Shown: positions 42,599-52,088 of the stretch, one piece after another
How positions within the stretch are numbered: position 1 is the stretch's first letter
Layout of the letters: each line of letters starts with the position of its first letter
NCBI RefSeq assembly: GCF_014904705.1
Contig: NZ_JACZCQ010000009.1
Coordinates: forward strand, 124,001 to 188,000
Source of the DNA: Nisaea sediminum
GTDB taxonomy: Bacteria; Pseudomonadota; Alphaproteobacteria; Thalassobaculales; Thalassobaculaceae
Direction: 5' to 3'
DNA: 64,000 bases
Notes under the pieces: model-generated
What the model was told of the DNA's origin: nothing
Database searches by the model: none
Seen by the model: only the letters and a program-made list of their open reading frames with translations
Position numbers and translations under genes: made by a program

Positions 42599-44665
42599 TC
42601 AGTCGAGCACGATCAGGCTGTCGCCGGCCCACGCTCCCTGTCCTTCCGGCAGAACGAAAACCGGGTTGATCTCGGCTTCACTAAGGCGACTATCGAGAGT
42701 CTCCGCCATGGCCGAAAATGCGATCATGGCGTCGATCAGAGCCTCGATGTCGGCCTTGGGTTTGCCGCGGAATCCCCGAAGCAGAGCGCCTGCCTTTATC
42801 TCGTCGATCATGTCCCTTGCGCTGGCACGGTCCAGCGGCAAAAGACGGATCGCCACGTCGTTATACAACTCGGTCGTCACGCCGCCCGCCCCCAGCAGGA
42901 CATAGGCTCCCAGTTGAGGATCGCGATTGTATCCGAGGATCAGCTCGACCCCGCCCGTGACCATTTCCTGCACGAGAAAGCCGTCAATCTTTGCCGATGT
43001 CGCCGCCCGCACGCGGGCCATCATGGCCGCGCATTCACGACCTACGTCTGCCGGATCGACGTTCAACACGACACCGCCCATCTCGGACTTGTGCAGAATC
43101 TCGTTCGACAGAATCTTGATTGCCACACGGCCGCCGAAATCGCCTGCGGCTTTCGCCGCCGCGTCCGGTGTCTCTGCCGTGACTTCGCGCGTCACCGATA
43201 TGCCGAAGCGGGCAAATACCTTCTTAGCGTCCGCCTCGTTGAGCGTTCCGGCAGGAACATCGCTGCAATCAATATTCTTCGCATTCGAGGCGCTTTCATT
43301 TCGCCCATCCCTCGGCGCTGCCAGAGAGTGCAAGGCCGAAGCACAGCTTTCGGGCGCGGCAAAAGCCGGAATCCCCCTGGCATTGAGCTGGCGGATGATG
43401 CCGGGCGCATCCGGACTGACGTAAGCCAAAATGGGTTTGTCGGTCAGTGCCAGCGTTTCAAGAACCGGCTGAGCGACCAAATCGGGTTGGGCAATCGACG
43501 ACGACCCGACAACCACGACAATCGCGTCATAGCTGGGGCTTTCGACCAATATCCGCAGGACCGCGCGGAAGAGGTCGGGACGCAGCCCGGCCAGCGTCAC
43601 GTCAATCGGGTTCCGGTCAAGCTCTGCCTCCTTCAGTTCCAGCTCGATCAGCTTGCCGGCGGTCTCCGTGTCGGGTGCGGGTACTTCCAGGCCCAATAGA
43701 CCGACATTGTCCGCCACCACAGTGGCGGCACCGCCGGTCGAGGTCACGATGGCCACACGATTGCTTGTCATCGCACGGCCTTGTGCCAGCGCCGCCGGAA
43801 TGTCCAACAGGTCGGCAAAGGTCCGGGCGCGGATGATGCCAAGCTGCTTGAATAGCGCATCATAAACCTCGTCGGCTCCGGCCAGCGCGCCGGTGTGCGA
43901 CACCGCAGAGCGCGCGCCGGATTCCGAGCGCCCGACCTTGTAGGCAACGATGGACTTACCGGCTGCGGTCGCCTTTGTGGCCGCCGAGCGGAACTTGCGT
44001 ACGTCGCGGATGGTTTCCAGATAAAGCGCGACCACTTTCGTCTCGTCATCCTCAGCCAGCGCCTCAAGAAAATCCGAGACTTCCAGATCGGCCTCGTTGC
44101 CCGTGGCCACCAGCTTGGAAAAGCCGATGCCTCGTGCAACGGCCCGCGACAACAGCGAACCGAGGATGCCTCCCGATTGCGACAGAAGAGCGATCTTGCC
44201 GGCCGGCAGGTCCTCGACTTCCATCGCTCCTGACGCGGTCAGCGGAATCCCCTCGGTCAGGTTCACGGCGCCAATGGTATTAGGCCCGAGAATGCGCATG
44301 CCTCCTGCCGCTTCACGCAATTGCTCCTGCCGCTCGCGGCCGTCCGCTCCCGCCTCGCCGAAACCTGAAGCAAGGACAATCGCCGCTTTGGTCCCGCGCG
44401 CTGCCAGATCGCGCACTGCCTCGACAACTCGATGCGCACCCACAAGCACGAGGCCCAGATCCGGCGCTTCCGGTAGGTCCGCGACGTTGGCATAACTTCT
44501 CAGCCCGGCAATCTCTTCATAGCGCGGGTTGACCGGATAAATCGCGCCCGCGTACCCATGCTTTTGCAGGAAGGCAATCGGTCGCCCGGTCAGCTTTGCC
44601 GGATCGTTCGAGGCCCCGACGACAGCAACGCAGGCCGGGTTCAGAATGGCGCGCATCTTGGACAT
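42599..44665 (-). CDS. NDP-forming acid-CoA ligase (acetate-CoA ligase family)
   Basis: A 688-aa protein with fused alpha and beta parts: N-terminal CoA-binding VAVVGASNDPAKLTGRP, the succinyl-CoA-ligase-like middle with the phospho-histidine motif AVSHTGALAG (about residue 260), and a C-terminal ATP-grasp domain (VAIKILSNEILHKSEMGGV) from about residue 470. Such enzymes make or break acyl-CoA with ADP/ATP. Together with the CoA-transferase of the same operon it gives two ways to add or remove CoA. Acid substrate unknown. Confidence 0.9.
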   Translation of the reverse strand: MSKMRAILNPACVAVVGASNDPAKLTGRPIAFLQKHGYAGAIYPVNPRYEEIAGLRSYANVADLPEAPDLGLVLVGAHRVVEAVRDLAARGTKAAIVLASGFGEAGADGRERQEQLREAAGGMRILGPNTIGAVNLTEGIPLTASGAMEVEDLPAGKIALLSQSGGILGSLLSRAVARGIGFSKLVATGNEADLEVSDFLEALAEDDETKVVALYLETIRDVRKFRSAATKATAAGKSIVAYKVGRSESGARSAVSHTGALAGADEVYDALFKQLGIIRARTFADLLDIPAALAQGRAMTSNRVAIVTSTGGAATVVADNVGLLGLEVPAPDTETAGKLIELELKEAELDRNPIDVTLAGLRPDLFRAVLRILVESPSYDAIVVVVGSSSIAQPDLVAQPVLETLALTDKPILAYVSPDAPGIIRQLNARGIPAFAAPESCASALHSLAAPRDGRNESASNAKNIDCSDVPAGTLNEADAKKVFARFGISVTREVTAETPDAAAKAAGDFGGRVAIKILSNEILHKSEMGGVVLNVDPADVGRECAAMMARVRAATSAKIDGFLVQEMVTGGVELILGYNRDPQLGAYVLLGAGGVTTELYNDVAIRLLPLDRASARDMIDEIKAGALLRGFRGKPKADIEALIDAMIAFSAMAETLDSRLSEAEINPVFVLPEGQGAWAGDSLIVLD

Positions 44666-44676
44666 CGCGGAAAACC

Positions 44677-45477
44677 TTATTTCGACAGCTTGTTGAGAAA
44701 ATCTTCGACCGCTTTTCGGTGTTCCGCCGTCGTGTAGCAGACCGCCTGCGCCTTGCGGCCAAGCGCGAAGATCTCCTCATCCGACCGCTCGAAGGTCTTG
44801 TCGATGATTTCCTTGGTCAGGGCGATTGCCGTGGCGGAACCCACGGTCAGCTCCTTCGCCCACGCATGCGCCTCGTCCAGCAGCGCGCCGGGGGCAGCAA
44901 CTCGGTCGATCAAGCCGATAGCCAGCGCTTCCGCAGTTGCCATGACCTTGGCCGAAAAGATCAGTTCCTTGGCTTTGGGCAAGCCGACGCGGCGAGGCAG
45001 GAAATACATGCCGCCACCATCTGACACGAGGCCCCGCTTGATAAAGCTCATCGACATCTCGGAGCCTTCGGCAGCGATGATGAAATCGCAGGCCAGCGCC
45101 ATGTCGAGCCCAAGGCCATATGCATCGCCGTTGATCGCCGCGATCACAGGTTTGGTGACCCCGTGGATGGCGGCCACGCCGCGGTGCGTGCTCTTCTGCC
45201 TTTTCCAGCCGTTGAAGGCCACCTCGCCAGAGGGCGCCTCAAGTCGCGCCCGCATCCCAGCTATATCGCCGCCCGAGCAAAAGCTCTTGCCTGCGCCGGT
45301 CAGGATGATCCCGCGGACCTCCGTGTCAGCATCCGCGTCTGTAAAAGCCGCAATCAATTCCGCACGCATCTGATCGTTGATCGCATTGCGCTTGTCGGGG
45401 CGATCCAGCGTGATCGTGGCGATTCCCTCGCAGTTGGAAACGGTGATGAACTCTGGCAGAGAAACTGCGGTGTTCAT
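44677..45477 (-). CDS. crotonase, PaaG-like enoyl-CoA isomerase/hydratase
   Basis: A 266-aa crotonase with N-terminal 'GIATITLDRPDKRNAINDQM', oxyanion loop KSFCSGGDIAGM and 'INGDAYGLGLDMALACDFII'. The two catalytic-glutamate positions of hydratases are aspartates or absent (GLGLDMA and GLVSDGGGMYFLPRRVG). The GLVxDGGG form is known from PaaG-type isomerases, so double-bond shift is as likely as hydration. It lies between the ligase (11 bp) and the PrpD gene in one operon. Confidence 0.88.
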   Translation of the reverse strand: MNTAVSLPEFITVSNCEGIATITLDRPDKRNAINDQMRAELIAAFTDADADTEVRGIILTGAGKSFCSGGDIAGMRARLEAPSGEVAFNGWKRQKSTHRGVAAIHGVTKPVIAAINGDAYGLGLDMALACDFIIAAEGSEMSMSFIKRGLVSDGGGMYFLPRRVGLPKAKELIFSAKVMATAEALAIGLIDRVAAPGALLDEAHAWAKELTVGSATAIALTKEIIDKTFERSDEEIFALGRKAQAVCYTTAEHRKAVEDFLNKLSK

Positions 45478-45517
45478 GGCTATTCCTTCTCATCAATGCG
45501 CAGCCGAGGCAGCGATT

Positions 45518-46873
45518 TCAATTCTTAACTTTTGTTTTCTTGGTCACAGCGTCGGGCAGTTCGGCGCCGTCAAAAATGATCCGGCGCAGCCGGTCCTTCT
45601 CCGCCTCCGGCAGAACAGAAGTAGCCAGTTCTTCATATTTTGCCATTAGATCGGCCAACGAGATCGGGTTGTCCGGATCACCGCGCCGCGAGCGTTGGAA
45701 ATGCGACAGTTTGCGCCCGTCCTTTAGCTGCACATGCAGACGAGCCATGCGTTTGCGCGGATATTCTGTCGCCAGATCCTCGGCCCTCTCAACGGTGATG
45801 CGCGGCATGATCGCGCGTATATTCGGGTCCCTCAGAGCTTCGGGCGTGAATGCGGCAAGCCGCACGCCTCCCAGCACCAACAGTGCCGACAGACAGTACT
45901 GCGCACTGAATCGCGCCTCCTGCGCGCTCCGCGGGTTCGGACGGTCGCAAATATCCTTGGTGGCACCGTAGCCTTCGATGTGGATCGCCTCGACCGCCTC
46001 GGGACCGAAGCCGTGCTCGGCACGCAGCATCGCGAGAGCATCCAGAGACGGAAAAATGTGCCCGCAACAGCCGTGGATCTTTACCGTCATGCGAGTGATC
46101 GGCGTCCAATCCCCCGCGCCCTCAAATGCAGCCTCCCAATTGCCGATGCCATCGCTGGTTGCCGCGGCATAGCCTTTGGAACCATCCAGGCTTTCCCAAG
46201 AGCCGGTCGCCCCGGCAAGGGCGGCGTAGGCGGCCAGGATTCCCGCATCGGCGGCATGTCCGGAATGCATCGCTTTCACCATGCTCTGTCCCTGGAGGTT
46301 TTGCTGAATGCCGCCGGCAAGGCTGGCCGAGATGGCGAGTGCATTGGCGATCCCGTCGCGGTCGCAGCCAAGCAGCATCGCCGCAGCCGCAGCCGCTCCG
46401 AAGGTACCGACAGTGCCCGTGATATGCCAGAACTCGTAGTGGCTGGGTTGCAGTGCCATCGCCAAGCGGCAGCCGACCTCGTAGCCGCCGATCACCGCGC
46501 GGTCGAACGCATCCCTCGGCGCACCTATATCCTGCGCTACGGCCAACGCCGCTGCAAAGGTTGGTGAACCGGGGTGATAACCGCCATCCCGGTATATATC
46601 GTCGAACTCGACCGTGTGGCTGGCCGATCCATTGATGAAGGCGGCTCCGCGGGGATCAATCCGCCGTTCACTCGTATAACACCAGGCATTGCCGCCCGGG
46701 CGGCCAAGTCCAGTCGCCGACAACAAAGTGGCCGGAGCCTGCAATGTGCCCGGCAGGGTCGTGGCGAACCAGTCCAGCGTCGCGCAATGTACCGCGTGAA
46801 GTACCTCGGGCGGTATGGGCACGTGCAACCAATCTGCGGCCAGACCGGCCAGTCTTTCGATAGCGGTTGTCAT
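45518..46873 (-). CDS. MmgE/PrpD family protein
   Basis: A 451-aa protein of the MmgE/PrpD superfamily, which includes 2-methylcitrate dehydratase and cis-aconitate decarboxylase. Seen: DWFATTLPGTLQAPATLLSA, the conserved 'GSASHTVEFDDIYRDGGYHP' (active-site histidine/aspartates), LLGCDRDGIANALAISASLA and KIHGCCGHIFPSLDAL. ATG 46873 overlaps the CoA-transferase stop (ATGA), so the pair is coupled. Likely a dehydratase or decarboxylase acting on the imported polycarboxylate. Exact substrate unknown. Confidence 0.88.
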   Translation of the reverse strand: MTTAIERLAGLAADWLHVPIPPEVLHAVHCATLDWFATTLPGTLQAPATLLSATGLGRPGGNAWCYTSERRIDPRGAAFINGSASHTVEFDDIYRDGGYHPGSPTFAAALAVAQDIGAPRDAFDRAVIGGYEVGCRLAMALQPSHYEFWHITGTVGTFGAAAAAAMLLGCDRDGIANALAISASLAGGIQQNLQGQSMVKAMHSGHAADAGILAAYAALAGATGSWESLDGSKGYAAATSDGIGNWEAAFEGAGDWTPITRMTVKIHGCCGHIFPSLDALAMLRAEHGFGPEAVEAIHIEGYGATKDICDRPNPRSAQEARFSAQYCLSALLVLGGVRLAAFTPEALRDPNIRAIMPRITVERAEDLATEYPRKRMARLHVQLKDGRKLSHFQRSRRGDPDNPISLADLMAKYEELATSVLPEAEKDRLRRIIFDGAELPDAVTKKTKVKN

Positions 46874-48108
46874 GACTGTGCCTCTTCCCTGGCTACCAAG
46901 CTTCCGGCCTGCAGCGCCAGACCGGCCAGACACAGTGCTTCGATTTCGTCATCGCCAAAGCCGATGGAACGCAGAACTTCCGCCGTTTGCGCCCCCACCC
47001 GCTGAGGTGGCAGGGTCACACCGGAATCCGACTGCGACATCCGGAACGCGACCGAGGGAACCCGTAGCCCGTCAAGGCGGCCGCTAGGGTCCGCCAGCCG
47101 CAGGAATTGTGCGCGTGCCTCGGCTTGGGGGTCGTTCAACGCCTCTTCCAGGCGGCGAACGCGGGACGCCGGGACCCGTCGCTCCGTCAGGAACTCTTCC
47201 CAATAGGCGGCGGGCATGGTCGAGATGATCGACTCCAGCGCCGCGTGCTCTGTCTCATAATCGTCGATCCGAGACAGGTTATCCGACTTGACGAGATCCT
47301 CGCGGCCCAGCCCGATCCACAGCCGCCGCTGCTGACGCAGGTTCGAGGCGGCGATCATAATCGGGCCATCGGAAGCCTGAAACATGCCCAACGTCGCGAA
47401 GGCAAACTTGTTGCCTTTGGCCTTGGGGTGTTTGCCCGTCCAAAGGAAATCCGTCGCGGGCGCGGTCATCAACGTGAGCGCGACGTCCAGCATTGACACT
47501 TCGATGTTTTGCCCCATACCGGTGCGTTCACGCTGGAACAGCGCGGCGGAAATCGCAAAGGCCGCCGTCAAGCCGGTCGAATAGTCAACAACGGGCGCGC
47601 CACATTTCAGCGGGCGGTCATCGCCATGTCCGGTCATGTCCATGATACCGGAAAAAGCCTGAATAACATTGTCATAGCCGGTCTGATGCCGGCGCGGTCC
47701 GGTTGCACCGAAGGCGGACACCGAACAATAGATCAGGCGCGGATTGATCCGGGCCATATCCTCATAACCGAGCCCCAGCTCGTTGAACGCGCCAGGTCGG
47801 TAATTTTCCACAAAGACATCGGCTGTCTCTATTAACCGCAGCAAGGCACCACGGCCCGCCTCGGATTTTAGATCCAGCGCCAGCGCTTTCTTGCCAGCGC
47901 CTTGCGCCAGAAACGCTGTTCCCATGGCGTCCCGAACCAGATCGCGATCGGTGCCGGTGAACCGGGCCTGATCGGGGTCATTCGGAGCCTCGAGCTTGAT
48001 CACCTCCGCTCCCAGAAGCGCCATCTGGTAGCTCGCGTAAGGGCCGGCAAGAACATGCGTCGTGTCAACGACCCGCAGGCCGGTGAATGCACCGGTCATG
48101 TTGGACAC
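46870..48108 (-). CDS. CaiB/BaiF family CoA-transferase
   Basis: A 412-aa class III CoA-transferase. Seen: GLRVVDTTHVLAGPYASYQM, LGAEVIKLEAPNDPDQARFT, 'LDLKSEAGRGALLRLIETAD', VFVENYRPGAFNELGL and 'HQTGYDNVIQAFSGIMDMTG', all in the family order. The family moves CoA from a donor acyl-CoA to a carboxylic acid. It starts 69 bp after a hairpin that follows tctC and overlaps the PrpD gene. It probably activates the imported acid. Confidence 0.92.
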   Translation of the reverse strand: MSNMTGAFTGLRVVDTTHVLAGPYASYQMALLGAEVIKLEAPNDPDQARFTGTDRDLVRDAMGTAFLAQGAGKKALALDLKSEAGRGALLRLIETADVFVENYRPGAFNELGLGYEDMARINPRLIYCSVSAFGATGPRRHQTGYDNVIQAFSGIMDMTGHGDDRPLKCGAPVVDYSTGLTAAFAISAALFQRERTGMGQNIEVSMLDVALTLMTAPATDFLWTGKHPKAKGNKFAFATLGMFQASDGPIMIAASNLRQQRRLWIGLGREDLVKSDNLSRIDDYETEHAALESIISTMPAAYWEEFLTERRVPASRVRRLEEALNDPQAEARAQFLRLADPSGRLDGLRVPSVAFRMSQSDSGVTLPPQRVGAQTAEVLRSIGFGDDEIEALCLAGLALQAGSLVAREEAQS

Positions 48109-48137
48109 CTTCCGTGAATGAGAAACCGTCTGAGAAC

Positions 48138-48165
48138 GGCCTCTCCTTTGTTCGAAGGAGAGGCC
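48138..48165 (-). terminator. hairpin after tctC (2)
   Basis: GGCCTCTCCTT (48138-48148) and AAGGAGAGGCC (48155-48165) pair perfectly over 11 bp with a 6-base loop. It lies between tctC and the CoA-transferase on the minus strand. Without a U-run it is more likely an mRNA-protecting or attenuating hairpin than a full terminator. Confidence 0.6.
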
Positions 48166-48177
48166 GGGAACGAAAAA

Positions 48178-49167
48178 TCACTCGATAATGCCAGCCGCCT
48201 TGAGCTGTTCTTCCGCCACAGAGCTCATCTGCTTGATAAAGGCCGAATATTCTTTGGGGCCGTAATCGCTGTCCTGGACCCCGGCCGCGCGGGCGTAGGT
48301 CTGGTAGCTGTCGCTCGCCATGGCCTTGTGGATGGCATCGGCGATCTGCTGCTGCAGCTCCATCGGCATGCCCTTGGGACCAAAGACACCGCGAATCTGC
48401 AGCCAGCTGGTGTCCACGTTGTAACCCTGCTCGCCAAAGGTCTGCATGTCGGGCAAAGAAGCCAGACGCTTGTCGCCGAGAACACCAAGTCCTTTCAGGC
48501 GGCCCGCCTCGAAAAACGACAGGGTCGGACCGAGGTTGGATACGCCGACATCCATGTGCCCCCCGAGAACGGCGGCGATGATATCGGGGGTCGACTGGTG
48601 GGCAACCCAGTTGAACTTCACGCCTGCGGCTTTTTCCAGCATCGCCATGCCGATATTCTGCATCGAGCCGACGGGACCGAAACCGGCGATGTTCACTTCG
48701 CCGCCATTGGCTTTGGCCAGTTCGACCAGATCGGTGATCGAGTTCAGTTTGGAATCCTTGGCCACGAAGAACATGATCGGGTCGATCTGAGCCAGCGCAA
48801 TCCACTCGAAATCTTCAGGCGAAAAGGTGCCGCGCAGATTGGTTTTCATGCCGGTCAGGTGGGTGACGGTGTTGACGCCAAGGGTCAGACCGTCGGGCTT
48901 GGCCACGCGAAGCTTGGCCATTTGCGTCGCACCGCCGCCGCCGGGTGCGTTTACAACCACGATAGACTGGCCGATGATCGGCTCCAACTCTTTTGCCAGG
49001 GTCCGGCTGAACACATCGACACCTCCTCCCGGCTTGGTATGCAGAACAAAGCTGACTGGCGCATCCGGAGCCCAGTCTTTGGCCTCCGCACTCTGGGCGA
49101 CGCTCAATGTCAGGGTCGCGACGCCGACGATGCCCAAGACCAGTTTCTTAAGGTTGCACGCTGTCAT
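48178..49167 (-). CDS. tctC: tripartite tricarboxylate transporter binding protein TctC (2)
   Basis: A 329-aa Bug/TctC periplasmic protein. The signal peptide spans about residues 1-28 (LKKLVLGIVGVATLTLSVAQ). The mature domain has FVLHTKPGGGVDVFSRTLA and VVVNAPGGGGATQMAKL, the two ligand-binding loops. It is only distantly similar in text to the first TctC, so the ligand should differ. It lies after tctA with a 118-bp gap containing a hairpin, and before the CoA-transferase. Confidence 0.92.
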   Translation of the reverse strand: MTACNLKKLVLGIVGVATLTLSVAQSAEAKDWAPDAPVSFVLHTKPGGGVDVFSRTLAKELEPIIGQSIVVVNAPGGGGATQMAKLRVAKPDGLTLGVNTVTHLTGMKTNLRGTFSPEDFEWIALAQIDPIMFFVAKDSKLNSITDLVELAKANGGEVNIAGFGPVGSMQNIGMAMLEKAAGVKFNWVAHQSTPDIIAAVLGGHMDVGVSNLGPTLSFFEAGRLKGLGVLGDKRLASLPDMQTFGEQGYNVDTSWLQIRGVFGPKGMPMELQQQIADAIHKAMASDSYQTYARAAGVQDSDYGPKEYSAFIKQMSSVAEEQLKAAGIIE

Positions 49168-49231
49168 TTCTTCCTCCCATGGCAGTCTTCGAATTTTGCG
49201 GTGTTCCCACCATGGGGGTAGTTTCCGTGTT

Positions 49232-49271
49232 CCCGTTGCCTGGGTGAACTGAGCGTTTGTCAGGCAACGGG
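49232..49271 (-). terminator. hairpin between tctA and tctC (2)
   Basis: CCCGTTGCCTG (49232-49242) and CAGGCAACGGG (49261-49271) pair over 11 bp with an 18-base loop, in the gap after tctA on the minus strand. It may attenuate or process the transcript so that tctC is expressed separately. Confidence 0.5.
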
Positions 49272-49285
49272 GACTCGAAACTTGG

Positions 49286-50782
49286 TCAAATCGACCTGGC
49301 CTTGGCGCGGCGGGCCCGCACCAGGGATACGCCGGGCCAAACGAGAGCCAGAACGGCGATCAGGATTAGGATCACGGTCATGGGCGAGGTGTAGAAGATG
49401 TCCCATTCGCCTTTGTTCGAGATCAGCGCGCGTCGGAAGCTGGTTTCCATCATTTCGCCGAGGACCAGTGCGAGGACGATCGGCGCCAGTGGAAACTTGA
49501 GCTTGCGCAAGACATATCCCAGCACACCAAACACTGTCATGACATGAACCGGAAACATCGTGGTGTGCGAAGCGTAAGCGCCGACAAAGCAGATTCCAGC
49601 GACGATCGCGGCAACGGCTGGGCGCGGGATATTCGCGACATGGGCCCAGACCTTTGCCCCCGCTAGACCGACCAGCACCATCACCGGCACGCCGACCCAA
49701 AGCGAAGCAAAGACCGTGTAGGGGATTTCGGGCGATCTGGCGAATAGAAGCGGTCCCGGCTGGATGCCCTGGACCATCAGCGCACCGACCATAATCGCCG
49801 TTGTGGGAGAACCCGGAATGCCAAGCGCCAGCAGAGGCGCCAATGCCCCGGCCACAGCAGAATTGTTCGCCGCTTCCGATGAGGCAACCCCTTCGAGGGA
49901 GCCCTTGCCGAATTTCTCCGGTGTCTTGGAAGCCCGTTTGGAAACCGCATAGGACACGAAGGATGCGATGGACGCTCCTGCTCCGGGAATGACTCCGATC
50001 GCATAACCGAGTACAGAACTGCGCAGGATGACCTTTTTGAGGCTCAGGATCGTTTTAACCGGCAATGCCAGGAGTCCGCCAATCGGTGTACTCTTCAGTT
50101 TTTCCGACGGACCCTCCTCAATCATGAATAAGACCTCGGAAAGAGCGTAGAGTCCCAGCAGAACGGGAACCAGCGGCAGACCTTCATAAAACTCGGGATT
50201 GCCCATTGAGAAACGTGGCACGCCTGTCTGCACATCGAGACCGACAGTGGCCAGTGCGAGACCGATCCCCATCGCCACAGTTCCTTTAAGTGGCGATCCT
50301 TCAGAAAGGCCGGCCACAAGACTGAGACCCACCAGGGCCAAGGCAAAGTATTCCCCCGGGCCAAAGCGCAGGGCGAATTCGGACAGCGGAACCGCTGTCA
50401 GGATCAGGAACAGGGTCGAAATGAAGATGCCCGCGCCCGACGACAAGATCGAAACCGTCAGCGCTTCTCCCGTCCGTCCCTGTTTGGTCAGCGGATAACC
50501 GTCCCAAGAGGTAGCGACCGCGGCGGCGGTACCAGGAGAGTTGATCAAGATTGCGGTGATCGCGCCACCATATTCCGCCGCGGCATAAAGCGCGACAAGA
50601 CCGACGATCGAAACGACCGGATCCATTCCATAAGTGAACGGGATCAACAGCGCGACGCCGAGGCTCGGACCAAGGCCCGGAATAGCCCCAATCAGGTAGC
50701 CCGCCAAAGCGCCAAATACGAGGGCGATCCAGACCATTGGGTCGCCAAAGGCGGAAAAACCGATCGCAAGACTCTCAAGCAT
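49286..50782 (-). CDS. tctA: tripartite tricarboxylate transporter large permease TctA (2)
   Basis: A 498-aa permease with about twelve helices and TctA motifs: ALAGYLIGAIPGLGPSLGVA, EYGGAITAILINSPGTAAAV and NNSAVAGALAPLLALGIPGS. The start at 50782 is taken because the frame above it is arginine-rich and antisense. It follows tctB by 11 bp. In contrast with the first TTT system, the gene order is tctB-tctA-tctC, showing a different origin. Confidence 0.92.
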   Translation of the reverse strand: MLESLAIGFSAFGDPMVWIALVFGALAGYLIGAIPGLGPSLGVALLIPFTYGMDPVVSIVGLVALYAAAEYGGAITAILINSPGTAAAVATSWDGYPLTKQGRTGEALTVSILSSGAGIFISTLFLILTAVPLSEFALRFGPGEYFALALVGLSLVAGLSEGSPLKGTVAMGIGLALATVGLDVQTGVPRFSMGNPEFYEGLPLVPVLLGLYALSEVLFMIEEGPSEKLKSTPIGGLLALPVKTILSLKKVILRSSVLGYAIGVIPGAGASIASFVSYAVSKRASKTPEKFGKGSLEGVASSEAANNSAVAGALAPLLALGIPGSPTTAIMVGALMVQGIQPGPLLFARSPEIPYTVFASLWVGVPVMVLVGLAGAKVWAHVANIPRPAVAAIVAGICFVGAYASHTTMFPVHVMTVFGVLGYVLRKLKFPLAPIVLALVLGEMMETSFRRALISNKGEWDIFYTSPMTVILILIAVLALVWPGVSLVRARRAKARSI

Positions 50783-50793
50783 GTTGCGGTCCT

Positions 50794-51294
50794 TCAGGGC
50801 AAATTGACGTCGAGCGCGAGGCGGAAAACGAGATAGATGAACGCGGCCAGCGCGACGGGAACACCGATCAGGTGCAATGGTCGGCGCTCGCCGCAAGCCA
50901 GCATCGTTAATAGGGCAAAGGTCAGAACGCTCGGCAGCATGCCGAGCGCTTCGAAGCAGATTGACTGGAGAACCAGAAGCCCAACTGTTGCCAAAACGAA
51001 TAGCGGCCGCCGGATCGACACCCAGATAACGGGTACCGGGTCCACCAATCGCACGATGGCGGCACCCGCGACCGACACGATGGCGATCAAGGTGGCAACA
51101 GCCAGCAAGATGGGAAATCCGCCGGCCCCGATATCGATCTTGTTGAACGGTGGCGGCAGAGCCGAAGCCTGCGCGAAATATTGCCAGAACATCACCAGGA
51201 GTGCTGCGCAGCCGATCAAGTCGAGTATCGGTAAAGAACCGCGAACCACGTCCATCCGGACCCGCCAGCCTGACGCTGTGTGGTCTTCTTCCAT
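50794..51294 (-). CDS. tctB: tripartite tricarboxylate transporter small permease TctB (2)
   Basis: A 166-aa protein with four membrane helices (about residues 18-35, 50-72, 88-120 and 135-160). Normal TctB size. It is the first gene of the catabolic operon that ends with the thiolase. Assigned through topology and position beside tctA. Confidence 0.85.
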   Translation of the reverse strand: MEEDHTASGWRVRMDVVRGSLPILDLIGCAALLVMFWQYFAQASALPPPFNKIDIGAGGFPILLAVATLIAIVSVAGAAIVRLVDPVPVIWVSIRRPLFVLATVGLLVLQSICFEALGMLPSVLTFALLTMLACGERRPLHLIGVPVALAAFIYLVFRLALDVNLP

Positions 51295-52088
51295 TTGATC
51301 CTCCCGCGCCGGAGCCGGTGTCGATGCCTCGGCAAGCCTTTTTTTGCCACCATCGCCGATCCGCCCGGAAGCCGTGAACTAAGTATTCGTTTGTCTAGGG
51401 CGTACTTTGAATTGGTCTTGGAAATCCTTTTGAATTCAAAGCTATGGATGGACATGAAGGGATTGAGCCTTCGATTTGACCTCATGCAGAGATCGGCTCC
51501 CTGACGTGCAGCGACGCCAATCGCGACTGAGGCAACCGTATGCCGTGGGCTGCTTTGTGCCCGGTCAGGTGCTCAGGTGCGGCCTTCGTCGTCGCCTTGA
51601 TCTTGCTGTTCCTTCCGGCGCGTTACACCGCATGTATCCGGCTCAAGCAGACTGATGAAAGCATTAGTGAGGCCGAGGGTCGGCATTCTCATCTCGATCT
51701 GCCATCACGCCTAGTCACAGACCTTTAATCGGAGATGCGAATTCGACATACGGCGGGCCGAGATCGCTTTTCGGTCTGAGAGGTCGCTTCTGGCCGGCCA
51801 ATTCTCCCCTAGTCCAGGGAGCGTGGGGTGAGGAGCTTCCAAACTCTCCAAGCTCGGTAGACATCGCTGAGTCCTCATAAAGGAACAGCCCCTCCCTCCT
51901 GATCTGGGATTCAATCCCTCCGCGCTCATCCTGGCAGCAGGCGACCCTAAGGGGTCACTTCCGCGAGTAGCAAAGGCACCGTCTCTTGGTTTTGCGGATC
52001 ATTTTGCTCAGTCATGCATCGCTTTGAGGCCCGAGATGGTGTTGCTGATCGGTCCCCACAGTCGCATACGCAGATTCTTAAGACGGTC
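51295..52088. other. 790-bp stretch without convincing gene
   Basis: The first 150 bp must contain the promoter of the catabolic operon on the minus strand; I cannot name the boxes with confidence. The rest holds only short frames with poor codon patterns and no start signals. The segment near 51795-51840 carries CTCCC/GGGTGAGG complementary blocks of a kind seen in dispersed intergenic repeats. Probably decayed DNA between two acquired blocks. Confidence 0.5.

Noticed and set aside
51540-51728. 62-codon frame in the decayed stretch
   Set aside because: No ribosome binding site and no recognisable domain; a short hydrophobic run alone does not support a gene.
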